Assembly: GCA_014529385.2 (NCBI GenBank)
Contig: CM043954.1
Coordinates: 97,676,247 to 97,740,246 of the forward strand
Length of the DNA stretch: 64,000 bases
Direction: 5' to 3'
Source of the DNA: Adiantum capillus-veneris
Lineage: Eukaryota; Streptophyta; Polypodiopsida; Polypodiales; Pteridaceae
The notes under the pieces are model-generated. The model saw only the letters and a program-made list of their open reading frames with translations. It did not search any database and was not told the origin of the DNA. Below are positions 11,605-23,946 of the stretch, piece after piece. Both the position numbers and the translations under genes were made by a program. Each line of letters opens with the position of its first letter. Within the stretch, counting starts at the first letter, position 1.

Positions 11605-13168
11605 TGTAATAGAATTGGCCTATTTAACTTGAGAGTAGCATAAATTAATGAGAGTACTTTTGAGAAATGACTTTGTGAGCATAGCGGGTGAACATAATTG
11701 AAGATAGCAGCATAATCATAGCAATTAGTTAACTTGGCATGATCAATACTTTTACAAGAGAGAGAATTTAGAGAACACGACAACAGTTGAGGATCGGATT
11801 TATGTGGAGCTGGTCCCCCCTCCAATAGGCATTTGTATTATGATTTTCCCATTAAGAGAGACTTGTTACAATGCAATCTTTGTGTTCCTTGTGACCTAGG
11901 TGATGCAATAAAGATGGAAATCTTCATGCATCACAATCATAACATAAACTTGAAGAAAGCTTTAACTATCCCAAGCCTCAGTCCCAAGCCCTCAAACACC
12001 TTCGAAGGTGGAGAGAGCTAGCAGGGAATGAGGGTAGGGAAGAGGAAGAAGAAACATTTCATAGGAGAAAGAATTAGTTCCTCACTTATCATAACTCTTC
12101 TTGCTAGCATACATAATAGCATAGTAATGAAGATGGAGAAGATAGCAAGCTCAAGCATTGAAGCATGGCTCTTGGTTGGATTTGCACTCCATAGCCAAGA
12201 GAGCTGGTGTAGGCTCTCAACTTCTCAAGGAGCTTGGAGAAGGAGATGGAGCTCTTGCACTTTGCATAGCACACAATGAGAGCGTTTGTGAGTGTTTGTG
12301 GGTGAGTATACCCCCTAAGCAACCCCCTAGATTTCTTGGGTCGACTCCCTCTTGTAGCTCATGCTTGAAGCTCATTGGACCCCTCCACGCCTAGCCAATC
12401 ACAAGCAGGAGGCATTACAAGCAACAAGGTAGCCTTGGGACAAGTGTCCCCCTTTCCCGTTTGAGAGAGAGGACTTGATAAATGCAAAAGCATTTATTAA
12501 ATCTCCTAAATTATCATTGGACCCCTTGGGTGGCCAACCAATAGGCCACAGGCACACAATGAGGGCAACATGACAAGGAACTTGACAAGTGTCCCTTTTG
12601 ATTTCTTTGTACCATGCATGCCTTGTGTGAGTGTGTGGCTGTTCTCTCTCATCCCCCCTCTTGTAGGGCTCACCCCCTCCTTGTAGGGATTGAATGTTGA
12701 CCTTTTGACACCTCAAGCCCATCATGCATAGGCCCAGTTCCCACCACAAGCTTGGCTCTTAAGCACTTTAAGCTTGGGCTGGGTTCTCACTCAAGTGCAA
12801 CCCTAGCATCTCGAGCATGACAAGCATCTCAAGCACCTTAAGCTTGGGGTGCGGGTTCCCACCTCAAGCACCTCAAGCTTGGGCCGGGTTCCCACCTCAA
12901 ACTCAACCCTAGTAAGGTCAAAGAACTTTTACACTAACTAATGGAGGTCTTCAATGAAGCTAACCCTAAGGTCTTATGCTCCATTGGTAGCCTTGCTCTT
13001 TGATAGACCTCTCTCATTTGGGTCCCTTTACCATTGGCCCCATGTTGAGATAGATCTATAAGCACATCTCCATATCTTAACCCTTGTTCCCGTTTATTCT
13101 CCCACATTAAGTGATTAGTTTAATATGAGAAAATCATTTGGGTTGGTTAGACATTAGTTTTTATGACA
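11605..13168 (-). repeat. 5' LTR of gypsy element 1
   Basis: A 1564-bp direct repeat of 463-2029, flanked on the right by the target duplication GGCCT. Confidence 0.92.
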
Positions 13169-13756
13169 GGCCTTGAAGATCTTTTTACACCTGTACTTGC
13201 TATAATAGATTTATCGACCTATTTATGTATATTTATTATTATATTAACCACCTCTATAACCTCCTTTCAATTTGATTTTAATCCCAACACACGTGCAAGA
13301 CCCTCTAAGAGATCTACAAAACAAACTCCTTTGAAGTTTTGGTCTACTGCCTACCCAAAGAGCTCTACTTTCTCCACATTTGGAGAACTTTTCTCATTTG
13401 CAGATAGTTGGTGGTCAAGCATATTTTTGAATTGTCTTAATAGTCATAATGCAAACAAACTTTTAAGATCCCTATGAATCCACTTCATAATGCTTTGCTT
13501 CATCACTTTCTCCTCGTCTTCAATAAATTATTTCTCCTTCAAAGCTTTCTTAAACCATGTCCAAGTACTACCATGAGCAATTGAATTTCTTCTATATGTG
13601 TTTGAAGTTTTGGAAATCACAATCAAGGAAAAAATTTCCACCACTTCTTGTGTGTAGGTACAATAAGGATCCAAAAATCTAGCAGTTGATGTTTTGATTG
13701 ATAGAGATTAGCTTTGGAAGTTTTCCCATATTTATCGATGGCAAGGGAAACTTGCT
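13169..13756. other. Unassigned sequence between gypsy element 1 and the inverted-repeat arm
   Basis: It should be the continuation of the 1-462 target sequence. AT-rich, with no recognisable protein on either strand. Confidence 0.4.
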
Positions 13757-14082
13757 GATGATGCGAGGGGGAAAAGCAAGGAGTGGTGGCCTCAACACCT
13801 CCCCTACCTAGAGTCCTCATCTCAAGCACTTGATCCATGACACAATGTGTCAGAGAGAAAGAAACAATGGGCACCACCTAGCTAGGATGCAATAGAAATA
13901 CAAGATGACTTAAACACAATGTGATCAATTCACAAAATACAGAACATGCTTCTAAGGGAGGGGAAGGTGGAGAGAATAGAGCATCATGCACAGCTCTTGA
14001 GAAGACCCGACTGCACCTCTAAGAAGAGGAGAATTTTTTTTAGAAACAAAATAGAGTATAGACCGTGATAACATGACCCAAA
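13757..14082 (+). repeat. Outer half of the left arm of a large inverted repeat
   Basis: This stretch (for example CTCAAGCACTTGATCCATGA and AGATGACTTAAACACAATG) is the reverse complement, with perhaps 15-20% divergence, of about 32946-33270. The arm is split by the copia element inserted at 14083 and resumes at 31654. Confidence 0.8.
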
Positions 14083-14309
14083 TGTTACCATATACATGTG
14101 GTAGTGATGTGTGTGAACACACTAGGACTGCTGGGGCATTTTTTCCCTCTTTAGGAGGTTTTTTCCCCCGTGCATTGTATATACACCCATCACTCTAGGG
14201 CTATCTATCTTTCCATTGCACACTAAGTAACACACTCTCTATTGTGTGCCTTGAGCTTCCTTCGTCTTCTCCAAGGTGTGTGTGTTTCTCTGCAACCCTA
14301 ATTCCAACA
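14083..14309 (+). repeat. 5' LTR of copia element 2
   Basis: A direct repeat of 31426-31653. It contains TGTATATACACCC-type sequence at about 14177, possibly the core promoter region, and ends CCAACA. Confidence 0.92.
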
Positions 14310-14310
14310 A

Positions 14311-14326
14311 TTGGTATCAGAGCAGG
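14311..14326 (+). other. Primer-binding site of copia element 2
   Basis: TTGGTATCAGAGCAGG directly after the LTR: initiator-Met tRNA type. Confidence 0.9.
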
Positions 14327-14671
14327 TTGTGTCCTCCCGGGCTTAGTCACCAGTTACTCCAGTACATGCCTGCTCACTTTCTCCAATTTCAGTGAGCTTT
14401 GGCGAGCGTTCGCAGGTCCACAAATACTTCGAGCAAGCTCATAGAGCTTGGTCTGCTCAGATTTTTGATTTGGGCTCATTTCGGCCTCCGTTTCCACTAC
14501 AGGTAGTACTTCACAAGCTATTTCGTCATTTTGTGCAGAATTTCTATCAGTGCCGTTTTCTGCATAATAGGTGCCTTATAGTCTTCTACAGTTTGTGCTA
14601 TATAGCACGTGTTGTTCTCGCTCCGTTTCTCCTATTTTCGGGCAGTTTTCACATCAGGTGCAGCATTTACC

Positions 14672-15079
14672 ATGGCTGACAACAACAACACAGATGTGTT
14701 CAAGATGTTTGCTGCTGAGGACAGGTTGGATGGGGACAACTACCCTATGTGGGCTTATATGATGCAGCATGTTCTTGTGTCAAAGGGGGTCTGGAACATT
14801 GTGCAGGGCATTGATGTACGTCCTGGTTATGAGGATGTAGGCGATGTTGAGGATGTTGCAGGTCTTGCTGCAAGGATTGCTGTTGTTAGAGTTGTTTTGC
14901 CTACGGCAGAACAAGCTCGTTGGGATGTCAAGGATGCGCATGCTCATCCATTGATTGCGTTGTCTGTGAAGCGCACCATTGTTCCTCACATCCGTTCAGC
15001 AAAATCTGCAAAACAGGCTTGGGATATTCTAGCAGGTCTTTATGCAAGTCGCAATAAGGCTAAAATTGCTTTGCTGCGT
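14672..15079 (+). pseudogene. gag: N-terminal gag of copia element 2
   Basis: It starts MADNNNTDVFKMFAAEDRLD and continues DNYPMWAYMMQHVL, the usual copia gag opening (L.G.NY..W...M...L), then AKQAWDILAGLYASRNKAKI at the point of interruption. The Met at 14672 fits gag better than the longer frame upstream, which would run through the leader. The gag reading stops at 15079, where the nested gypsy LTR begins, and resumes at 27485 with KELESKIMHEEDDMD-like sequence. Confidence 0.88.
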
Positions 15080-15987
15080 TGTCGTGCTGTGGCACGTATA
15101 TAGTGGGAACATGCATTAAACGATTTATCTTGTGATTTTTTGACGCATAAGTATACTTCATATAATACTCATATGCATAAATAAAAGCTTTCTACCATAC
15201 CTTAGTATTTACCTTTGAAGTAATATAAATGTACATTACTATTAGAAAGTACTGCAAGCAAGTATCAATGATTGTGCCTCTTTTTGTCTGGGGGAAAAGC
15301 ATTTGTATATTTTTTCTAATATCTCAGCTATATCCTACCATATATAAATTATTTTCTTCTTTTCACATTTATCTAATAATATAACCCTTCAATAATGCAT
15401 ACCTTCTTGGATACATACAAGAGGGAAGGGCCTACTAGAAGACTTTATGAAAAGGAAGATCCAAAGCTTCTTGGACCATCCCAATTTGAAAATTCCAACC
15501 TAAGGACGTGGAGAAAATGCCAAAACCAAGTCAAGATCTTTTAGTAGGCCAATTTTGCCTTTTGAAGCATGTCAATCCGAGTTACAGGTCAAAAGTTACA
15601 GAGAAACCAGTGAAAAACCCTCTCACAACTACGCTGCAAGAAGAGATGGTAAACAAGTGAATCAAGTGAAAAGAGGTAATCTTGGTATTTTTCCATAAAA
15701 TAAGATATTTGGAGGATAAAAGAGATAATCATGTGAATGTGACACCTCAAAGATGCCTTGAAGGACAAGACGCACAAGTTGGGACCCCTTGCTGGAGCCA
15801 CACAGAAGATGCCTAGGTGGGGCCCATATACATCATGCACCCACATGGAGCCTCAACGACCAAAAATGCTGAATTTCATGATATTTTGAGTCCTAATATA
15901 GCTCAGTTTAGGAAATATCCAAAGAACATTTGATTTGGGCTAACTCTTTAGCCTAATCAAGTGATTATGTAAAACATGGCTCCCTCA

Positions 15988-16001
15988 CCTATAAAAAGGG
16001 C
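15988..16001 (+). promoter_or_regulatory. TATA-box candidate in the gypsy LTR
   Basis: CCTATAAAAAGGGC, conserved in the other LTR at about 26218. It is the only strong TATA-like word in the LTR and lies well upstream of the LTR end, as expected for the U3/R boundary. Confidence 0.6.
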
Positions 16002-16635
16002 AACCTTCTCTTCATTGGGGCAAGTTATGAGTGAGTGAGAATAGCTCAATTCCATAGTGTCACACTCATCTTAGTGCCACACTTTCTCTTGAAGAAAGGA
16101 TGAAGTCTTGCCTCATCTTCTCTTTCCATTAAGGTGGTGGCGATTGCTCTCATGTAAGATATATGTTGCTAGTCTTTCTTTCATTTGCATATCTAGTCCA
16201 ATACTTGTCTTTAACTCCTTCTCTATCTCTCATTATTTATGTTTAATACCACCACCACACTTAGATCTATCTCTAATTCTATCTTTACTCCTCCTTTCAT
16301 CTCTCTTGTTGTGTCCTAATTGTTTCATTGGAAGGTATTCAAGAAGCAATCTTGTCAATGTAACAGGCACAACCTTCTTGCGGGAAACAATTATGTGCAC
16401 AAGGTTAGTAACCATAGCTTCATATTTCACAAGCACCTCTCTCTCTTAAGGTTCTCATTCTCTTCCACAAACTCTAGAATCTCCTTGCTACAGGTACTTC
16501 TCTCCCCGCAGTATCGTTATTGCCTAAGGGCAACAATAGGGCTTGGGAGATCGATAAACTCTCTTCTTCTTCTCCTTTCACTTCTTTCACACCTTTATCT
16601 TTGAACATACTAAGTCTATCATCGATGAATAACCA

Positions 16636-17058
16636 TAATCCACATAGAGGCGATTTCTTTCATTTCCATTCTGTGCAATCTATTAGGGTCAACATTTGGA
16701 TTAGTCGAAAGATTCACTTTCAACAACGCATAGTGTTTCTATTTGGTCCTGAAAGGCTCAACGAAATACTTCTCTCACCAGATCCCATCATACTACCTAT
16801 TATTGACTATAACTTCTCTTTTGATGTGAGTGTGGTTATTTTATTATGAATCAAGAGGATTTGTACTCACAACTAATCCCCATCGCTAGACAAAACATAT
16901 ACATTATAGTAAGCACAAAGCTACAATTCCAAAGAGCAATCCGTAGCTTATTTGGACAACAAAGATTAAATATCATTAACTCATCCATTAACCCTTTTAT
17001 CCTACCCATGATACGATATGATCGTAATCTCGATGTTTTTATTTTTTTTTTGTTCTGA
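16636..17058 (+). CDS. Pair of short, mutually similar open frames inside the gypsy LTR
   Basis: Frame 1 (Met at 16624, stop at 16849) and frame 2 (16846-17058) touch, sharing the ATGA of stop and start. The two peptides resemble each other: frame 1 has HFQQRIVFLFGPERLN, then PIILPIIDYN...DV; frame 2 has QFQRAIRSLFGQQRLN, then PFILPMIRYD...DV. Where residues match, the codons often differ at silent positions (LFG is CTATTTGGT against TTATTTGGA; RLN is AGGCTCAAC against AGATTAAAT). The same pair is open in the other LTR and in the more diverged solo LTR. I do not recognise the family; a duplicated DNA segment without coding role is possible. Confidence 0.45.
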
Positions 17059-17259
17059 CTATCTTTCATGAGTTCTCTCCATCACGTGTGTGTTTGTAAG
17101 GAAAAGTGAGCGGCTTCTTTGGCTACATTTCTTCTTTAGCTCTAGAAGCTATGTTATCTACATCTTAGCTCCTTCTCATAACCCTTGAGCTTCCTCACAA
17201 ACTCTCATAGCAAGAGGCCCGGTGCCTTCCTAGCAAGATCGCCTACTTCTTGACATATT

Positions 17260-17283
17260 TTTGGTGAACCCGACGCGAAACTG
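17260..17283 (+). other. Primer-binding site of the nested gypsy element
   Basis: TGGTGAACCCGACGCGAA begins five bases after the LTR. It starts with the TGG expected of a tRNA 3'-end complement, but it is not the initiator-Met type; the tRNA is not identified here. Confidence 0.6.
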
Positions 17284-17309
17284 CCAGGGTGAGAGTTTGT
17301 GCGTAACCA

Positions 17310-19167
17310 TGGTTGATCATGTTGAGCAACAGGGTATGCATTTTGACCCAGCAACAATGCAAATGTTTCAAGCATTTGCAATGTTCATGCAACAACAACA
17401 TGCTTCTTAAAGAAGGGAGATTTCAGCAACGAAGGCCATACAAGCGGTCGTCAACAGAATGGATCATTTCAATGGCAAAGATGTAACCAAGTACTTACGC
17501 GAGTATGTGAAGGAGATGGAGGTGCATCGTGTGTCAGAAGGTGAGATGATTCAAAGCTTTGAGCTAGTTGTTTCTCCAGAAATTAGAGAGCATGTTAGGG
17601 GAATTAAAGATGGGCATGGGAGAAATGGGAAGAACTCAAAGTAGCTTTAAAGGAGGAATATTTCATGGAGGACTCTGAGAGAGTGACCAAAAGGATATTC
17701 TTAGAATGGGTAGTCAAGCCAAAGCAAGGACTATCAATAACAGAGCTACTTTGGGAATTTGAGCGGCGTTATGCACAACTCACCAGGACAGAAAGGGCCA
17801 CACTAGATGCAGAGAAGACAGATATTTTCTTACAAGCTACATGTAAAGAGTTTCAAGAAAATTTGGAGCTTTTTCTTGAAGATAAAGATGCTGAGCAAGG
17901 ACTAAAGACTGACTGGAATGAGGTTGAAGGTGCTGTCTCACTGCTTGCCAAATGACAAAGAAGAAGGGACAAGATGGTAGTAAACACTACAAGTCCTTCC
18001 ACCTCAACTTCTGACAAAATGGTAAAGCCTACTTTTATCGCTCCTAAGTTTGATGAGTCCATGGTAGATGAGCTTGTGAAGGGAATGCGTGACTTGAAGG
18101 TGAAGTTTGCAAAGCTTGAAGAAAAAGGCCAACCATCAGGGCCACTTCCTAGGCAAAGACAACAGCCCAAAGAAGGGTTTGTTAATAGATGTATTTGGTG
18201 TGATAGTATAGACCATGTAAGAAGGGATTGTGATGATTTTAGTGATGCTTTGTCAAAAGATGTTGTCTTTTTTAAGGATGGTAAAATCCACTTAAGAGAG
18301 ACAGGTCTACCCTTGAGAACTAACTTTGGGAAGGGGGGAATGCAAACCTTAGTTGAAGATATGGAAACCAAGCATGCCACCTCTTCAGTTGAGGCAGCTA
18401 CTTATGGAGTAAAAATTGAACATTTTTGTGATGAAGAGGTGAGTGACCATCATGGTCAAATTTGGCCAAATGTCATGAAATTAGCTAAAAAGGGAAATCT
18501 TACAAAAGAGATTCTACATGAAGCAGGTGATTGCATACGTCTAGAAATAGGATGGAATGATCCAGTGGACTCATTGTCAGTGCATGCTTACATTACAAAA
18601 TGCCAACAAAATGAGGCGATTGTAGAAGAGAAGCGCAGACGTGAGAATGCTGATGAAGGACCATCAAAAAGAGCTTCTAGAAGTGGGGGAAGAAGCGACT
18701 CAATGCCTTCTCAAACACCCTCAACACAAGGAGCATCTCCACCTGAAGTACTCATGGAGGAGTCTACAACAGGAAAGAAGAAAGAGCCAACAAAAGGTAA
18801 GACAAAAGACCCAACTTATAAACTACAATCTGATATTGAGGTTGCTACAGATTTAAAGAAAGTCTTGGAGGAAAGGATCTTGAATAGCAAGATTGAGTTT
18901 ACTATAGGAGAAGTTCTTGGCATTGCAAAGCGTGAATTCCATGAGGAGATAATTGACATCATCAAGAGGAAGAGGCAAACCCTTGCTGAAGTTTCTCGTC
19001 CACAGGTTGAAGGGGAAACGTCGAAGACACAAAGGATGCAGCTGCAAAATAAGGAGGATGATGGAGCTGTGGTAGGATGCTACCAATCTAGTGGGAGAGT
19101 GAAGCAAGTGTATTTCTCAAATGATGATGAAGAAGTTGAAGATATTCCTAGGAGTTACTATTCATGA
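17310..19167 (+). pseudogene. gag: gag of the nested gypsy element
   Basis: It opens MVDHVEQQGMHFDPATMQ; then comes a retrotransposon gag core (FNGKDVTKYLREYVKEMEV, SWxxxK-type spacing, FLEWVVKPKQGLSITELLWE, LFLEDKDAEQG), followed from 17974 by a long frame with a CIWCDSIDHVRRDC zinc knuckle (18193-18234) and a Lys/Glu/Ser-rich tail. It assembles the particle and binds the element's RNA. The first half is broken; the 397-residue frame from 17974 is open. Confidence 0.85.
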
Positions 19168-19197
19168 AGTCATTGGCCAAGGGCTACTACAGAAACT

Positions 19198-21910
19198 TTG
19201 GTCAAGGTAGGTGATCTTGAAGAGCCATTTGTTGCCTTGATTAACCATGGTTCAGAAATAAACATAATGTCAAAGAGTCTCTACAACAAGTGCAAATGGC
19301 CGATGGACACAGATCATGGCTGGATGGTAAAAGTGGCAAACAATTCATCCGGTGAATTGTATGCAGCATGTTCAGGTGTGAAGGTAACAATAGGTGATGT
19401 AAAGATTGACCAAAACTTCTTTGTACAGGATACATCTTCATATCATATCATCCTTGGACAACCCTACATTGTGGGAGTTCGAATGGAAACAAAGGTAATG
19501 GATGATGGTTCAACATATGCTAGGATACGTAGCAAAGATGGTAAACGAGCTGTCCAATTTCTCACAGTTTGTGTAAACCATGAAAGAAATCATGACAACC
19601 TCAGAGAACATCCTCTACCAAAGGTGAGCAAAGAGTTTCATGATCATAGAGAAATGATGGGTTTTGGCCAAGTACCATTGTAAAGCAAGATTGCAGCGGT
19701 ACAGAAAGAAAAAGGGTCTCGCCTAACCCAAAAATAGGTGAAACTTTTCCAACGGTCTCCTTGGTAACAAGGAATGGATCAGTATGTTTTACAAAACTTG
19801 AAGATTTGAAGAGATGTGAGAGGCAATATGTGCATAATGTACAAATAGGCATGAAAAAGAGTGGGTTGCTAGAGCCTACTGAAAATGTTTTGGGTTTGTG
19901 TGAACAAGTTTCTTTTATAGATACTATGGGTGAGCTTGATGCTATAATGGGGTCTAATTTGCATCTTGAAAATGAAGTTGTGGAAGTTTGCCCTATGGAA
20001 ATGTATCAAGTAATAGAAGCCTTTAAAGAAAGCCAAACAGTTGGCCCAGAAGTCCATGTCGAAACTAAATACAAGAGTGTAGCAAAGAAGGTGAAACCAC
20101 TAGCTTCACCCTTACCACCCACCAGCAGGGAAAAGATTGAGCAGGCTTCTTTACAACCAAGTTTGAGGAATCCTAAAAAGATTGGGCATACCTTCACAAA
20201 GGAGTCTTTTCAAGAGTTGCAGATTGGTTGCGAGGAGTTTCTAACACAGGAGGAGACAAAGTGCTTCAAAGAAATGCTTTCAAAGCATGGTAAGGCTTTT
20301 GCATTGGAGCCACATGAGATAAGATGTGTTGATCCTTCTATTGTAGCTCCAATGGTAATTTTCACAATACCTCATGTGCCTTGGAATCTGCGGCCTATTC
20401 CGGTTCCAAAGGCTCATTTGCCAAAGTTAGTAGCGCTACTGAATGAGAAAATCAAAATGGGAATCTTGGAGCCTTCTTGTGCTCCATACTCAAATAGGTG
20501 GTTCACAGTTCCAAAGAAGAATGGTTCTCTACGCTTCATCTAAGATATGCAACCAGTGAACAAGGTGACAATTAGAAATGTAGGAACAGGTCCAATTGTG
20601 GATGATTTTGCAGAGGCGTTTGCAGGGAGGGCAATCTACTCAATGGGGGATCTCTACTCAGGGTATGATCAATTTCAGTTTGCAATCAAAAGCAGAGACT
20701 TGACAACCATGAGGACACCTTTGGGTTTGGTAAGGATGTGTACCCCTTGCCACAGGGAGCAACCAACTCGGTTGCACATATGATGAATGGGATGAATAAG
20801 GTCTTACGTGACTTTATTCCTCAAATCACAATGCCTTTCATTGATGATTTGCCTATCAAAGGATGTGAAGAAAGTGACAAAGATAAAGCTTTGGATCTCA
20901 AGGGATGTCGCAGGTTTGTGGTAAATCACATAAATGATTGTGATAAAATTTTGTCTAGACTGGAAGAAGTGAATCTTACATTGTCAGGGAAAAAGTCTAT
21001 GTTTGGTGTCAATGAAGTGCTCATTGTGAGGCACATGTGCGGGCCATATGGTAGGAAACCTTGTCCAACAAAGGTAGATGCCATCCAAAGAATGAAAGAA
21101 ACATGCACTAGCATCACTGAGGTTAGAAGGAGTCTGGGAGCATGTGTCTTCTATGTTATTTGGATTCCACATTATGCACATGTAGCTGATCCTCTTTATC
21201 ATCTGCTTAGAAAGAATCAAAAGTTTAAATGGATAGAAGCACATGTAAAATCCATGAAAAAGCTAAAGGAGTTGCTCCAGTCAGCAACGACTTTGAGAAA
21301 GGTAGACTATGAGTGTCAAAGGCTAGTAATTGTGACAGTAGACACCAGTCCTATAGAGATTGGATGGGCAATAGAGCAAGATGACAAAGAAGGACATAGG
21401 TATGTGATATGATTTGGAGCAAAGGTACTAAGTGCTCGCCAAAGAAACTATCCACATATAAAGAGAGAGTTATGGGGTATGGTTACAGCCTTGAAAAGTG
21501 GGAAAGAGTACCTAATTGGTGCATGTGTGGTTGTAGAAACAGATTGTCTACCACTTCTTGGGATGATTACAAGCTGCTCAACGCCAGACATTGCTATGTT
21601 GCGGTGGATTGCCTACATTAGGTCCTTAAATTTTGAGTTCAAGCACATTGCAGGTAAAGACAATACAGTGGCAGATATGCTATCAAGGGCAAGGTATGAA
21701 GATGAGTCACAGATGATTGATGAGGGAGATGATGTGGGCACAAAGTTCTATTCCATCTCTCATGTCAAAGGTAACTATGTCTGCATGACTAATACACTTA
21801 AATTGTTCTTGAAAGATCTTTATGAAGGTGATTGGCTTCTTATTGGAAGCTATTTGAGTACTCTAGCAAAACAGGATGATTGGTCTGAACAAGAATTCAG
21901 GAGGATACGC
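19198..21910 (+). pseudogene. pol: protease, RT and RNase H of the nested gypsy element
   Basis: Protease: VALINHGSEINIMSKSLY (an aspartic-protease position with H in place of the usual residue) and YHIILGQPYI (19198-19683). RT: the PVPKAHLPKLVALLNEKIKM region, WFTVPKKNGSLRFI, MGDLYSGYDQFQFAIKSRD, FIDDLPIKG as the catalytic box (about 20160-21000). RNase H: VIVTVDTSPIEIGWAIEQDD, QRNYPHIKRELWGM, AGKDNTVADMLSRA (21330-21700). The order is standard gypsy pol; a few interruptions are visible. The reading ends at 21910, where a solo LTR is inserted. Confidence 0.85.
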
Positions 21911-22735
21911 TGTTGAGAAATTTGCGGTCTTGATAGGAAAGCACCGGGCTTATGGCTGTGAGAGTTTGTGAGAGAACTCGACAAAAACTATATGAAGGAG
22001 TTAAACCATAGATGCCATGAAGACTAGGGTTTGGAAAGAAGTGCAATCAAAGAAGACTCACTCTTTCTCTCTTGCATTCACACACACAAAGAAAGAACGC
22101 AAAAGAGAATGTCAAAACAATACGAAGATGAAAACATCAAGGTTATGGTCATATCGTATCATGAGTAATATGAAAGGGTTAATGGATGAGTTAATGGCAT
22201 TCAATCTTGGCTGACCAAATAGGCTGCGAATTGTTCTTTGGAATTGTAGTTTTGTGCTTACCATAATATATATATTTTGTCTAGTGATTGGGATTAATTG
22301 TGTGTACAAATCCTCTTGGTTCATAGCAAGATAACTACGCTTACATCAAAAGAAAAATTATAGTCTATGAGAGGTAGTATGATGGGATCCGGTGATAGAA
22401 GTATTTCATTGAGCCTTTCAGGGCCAGAGAGAAACACTATACGTTGTTGAAAGTGTATTTTACGGCTAATCCATACGTTAATTCTAATAGATTGTACAGA
22501 GTGAAAGCGATAGAAATGATCATCATGTGAGTTATTCATCTAGGATAGTATGTGAGAAATGTAGATATGAGAGAAGTGAAGAGATGAGAATTTTCCCTCC
22601 CAAGCCCTATTCTTGCCCGTAGACAATAAGGATACTGCGGGGAGAGATGTACCTATAGCAAAGAAATCCTAAAATTTGTAGAGAGGATGAATTACTAAGA
22701 GTGAGAGAGATAGATTTGGTTAAGGAGATGAGATT

Positions 22736-22769
<34 letters not shown>

Positions 22770-23942
22770 GTCGGATTAGAGATGAAAAAGAAAACAATAA
22801 GAAATCAAGAAAACATCAATGTAGAACACATCTTACTTGACAAACCCTTTGGCACCATTATTGATGGACAGAGAAGAAGAGGGAAGCACTCCACTTTGAT
22901 TGATACGCCAAGTACAACACCTTCTTTGATTAGAGTTGATCTTCCAAGGATAGCGTACAAGAATGGCTAGTCTTCCTCTAGGAGAAAGTGTAGGCTTGGG
23001 CTTATGTTAATGGGGCTAAGTACAATTAGGCATTACTACTCACTCCCTCAAGAATTCCTCTCATCAATGGCTTGAATGCTTGAGTTCTTTCCAAGGAAGA
23101 AGAGGTCCCCTTTTATAGGTGAAGGGAACCCCCAAGGGTTTACACAAGAAGAGAGGAGCCAGTGTGAACATGAATTGGAAAAGTTGGAAATGAGTTGTCC
23201 TTGCATGATGTGGGCAGACTGGGGTCCAGTATTTTGATCATATCTCCTCAACCGTGGCTCCAAATAAAAAAGTAAAAATATGGGCAAAAACTTCAGCTCA
23301 TTAGCTACGAATGTCATTTTAAAATTATTTTCCAATTCGGATTGGAACCTTGTGTAAAAAATTCATCAAAATAGGGTCCATTTATGGGAGCAAAAGTCTT
23401 CATGTGGTCTCCTTAGCCTAGACTTTCATTTAATTCACAAGGACACCTCATGCCATATGAAAGCATGACATTGCTCCTTGACAAAGTTTTGTAATCATGC
23501 TTGCAATAATGCATTAAAATAAGTGTATCTTTGAAATCATGCCACCTAGTGTCCCACTAGGATTTGATTCTCTCCTAGTAGCTATTTAAAAAGAAATATA
23601 AGAAAAGTATAAAAAATACATAGAATATATATATATTGGAGTTTACCCTAGATATAGGATCTAGCTAGGGTGTGAGATGATAATGAAATAGTAGAAATAA
23701 AGAATCAATGCTTTTTGCCCCAAGTTAAAGAGGCGGAGCTATTGATGCTTTTCCCATAGTATTTTCTGATGGTAAAGTAAGGATATGTTACCCTTGAGAA
23801 AAATAATAGGATGAGATAGAAGGCTTATTATTATACTTAAATATGCATATGTACACTATAGGAAATATAATTATGTATCTAAAAAAATACAAGATAGATC
23901 TAGTAGCATGCGTTCCCACTATGTACGTGTCACAGCACGACA
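21911..23942 (-). mobile_element. Solo LTR of a related gypsy subfamily, inserted in reverse
   Basis: Its reverse complement starts TGTCGTGCTGTGACACGTAC and ends in a CAAGACCGCAAATTTCTCAACA-like sequence, clearly homologous along its length to the 15080-17255 LTR but much more diverged than the two LTRs of the host element are from each other. Perfect 4-bp target duplications ACGC flank it (21907-21910 and 23943-23946). No internal region remains, so it is an LTR-LTR recombination product. It separates RNase H from the integrase of the host element. It includes an (AT)n tract at about 22745-22770. Confidence 0.88.
22112..22539 (-). CDS. Same pair of short frames in the solo LTR
   Basis: Minus-strand frames 22539-22321 and 22324-22112 correspond to the pair at 16636-17058 and remain open despite the divergence of this LTR; they keep HFQQRIVFL, GPERLNEILL, and QFQRTIRSLFG, RLNAINSS. 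The overlap of stop and start (ATGA) is also retained. Confidence 0.4.
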
Positions 23943-23946
23943 ACGC

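Larger units (their letters stand above)
463..13168 (-). mobile_element. Ty3/gypsy chromovirus LTR retrotransposon (outer element 1)
   Basis: A nearly full-length element on the minus strand. Its 1.56-kb LTRs (463-2029 and 11605-13168) begin TGTCA and end TTACA in element sense and are flanked by perfect 5-bp target duplications GGCCT (458-462 and 13169-13173). In element order there is a primer-binding site next to the right LTR, gag with a CCHC knuckle, a DPGST-type protease, reverse transcriptase, RNase H, an integrase with HHCC and GPF/Y modules, and a chromodomain-like tail, which places it among the plant chromoviruses. Its polymerase is interrupted by a 3.9-kb element (5092-9029). The LTRs differ at roughly one base in twenty by eye, mostly transitions, so it is moderately old. 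It is broken, with about half a dozen visible interruptions besides the nested insert. Confidence 0.92.
15080..17255 (+). repeat. 5' LTR of the nested gypsy element
   Basis: A 2176-bp LTR. A CTATAAAAAGGGC box at about 15990 is a good TATA-type promoter candidate, followed by a C/T-rich stretch. Two short frames at 16636-17058 are described separately. Confidence 0.92.
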
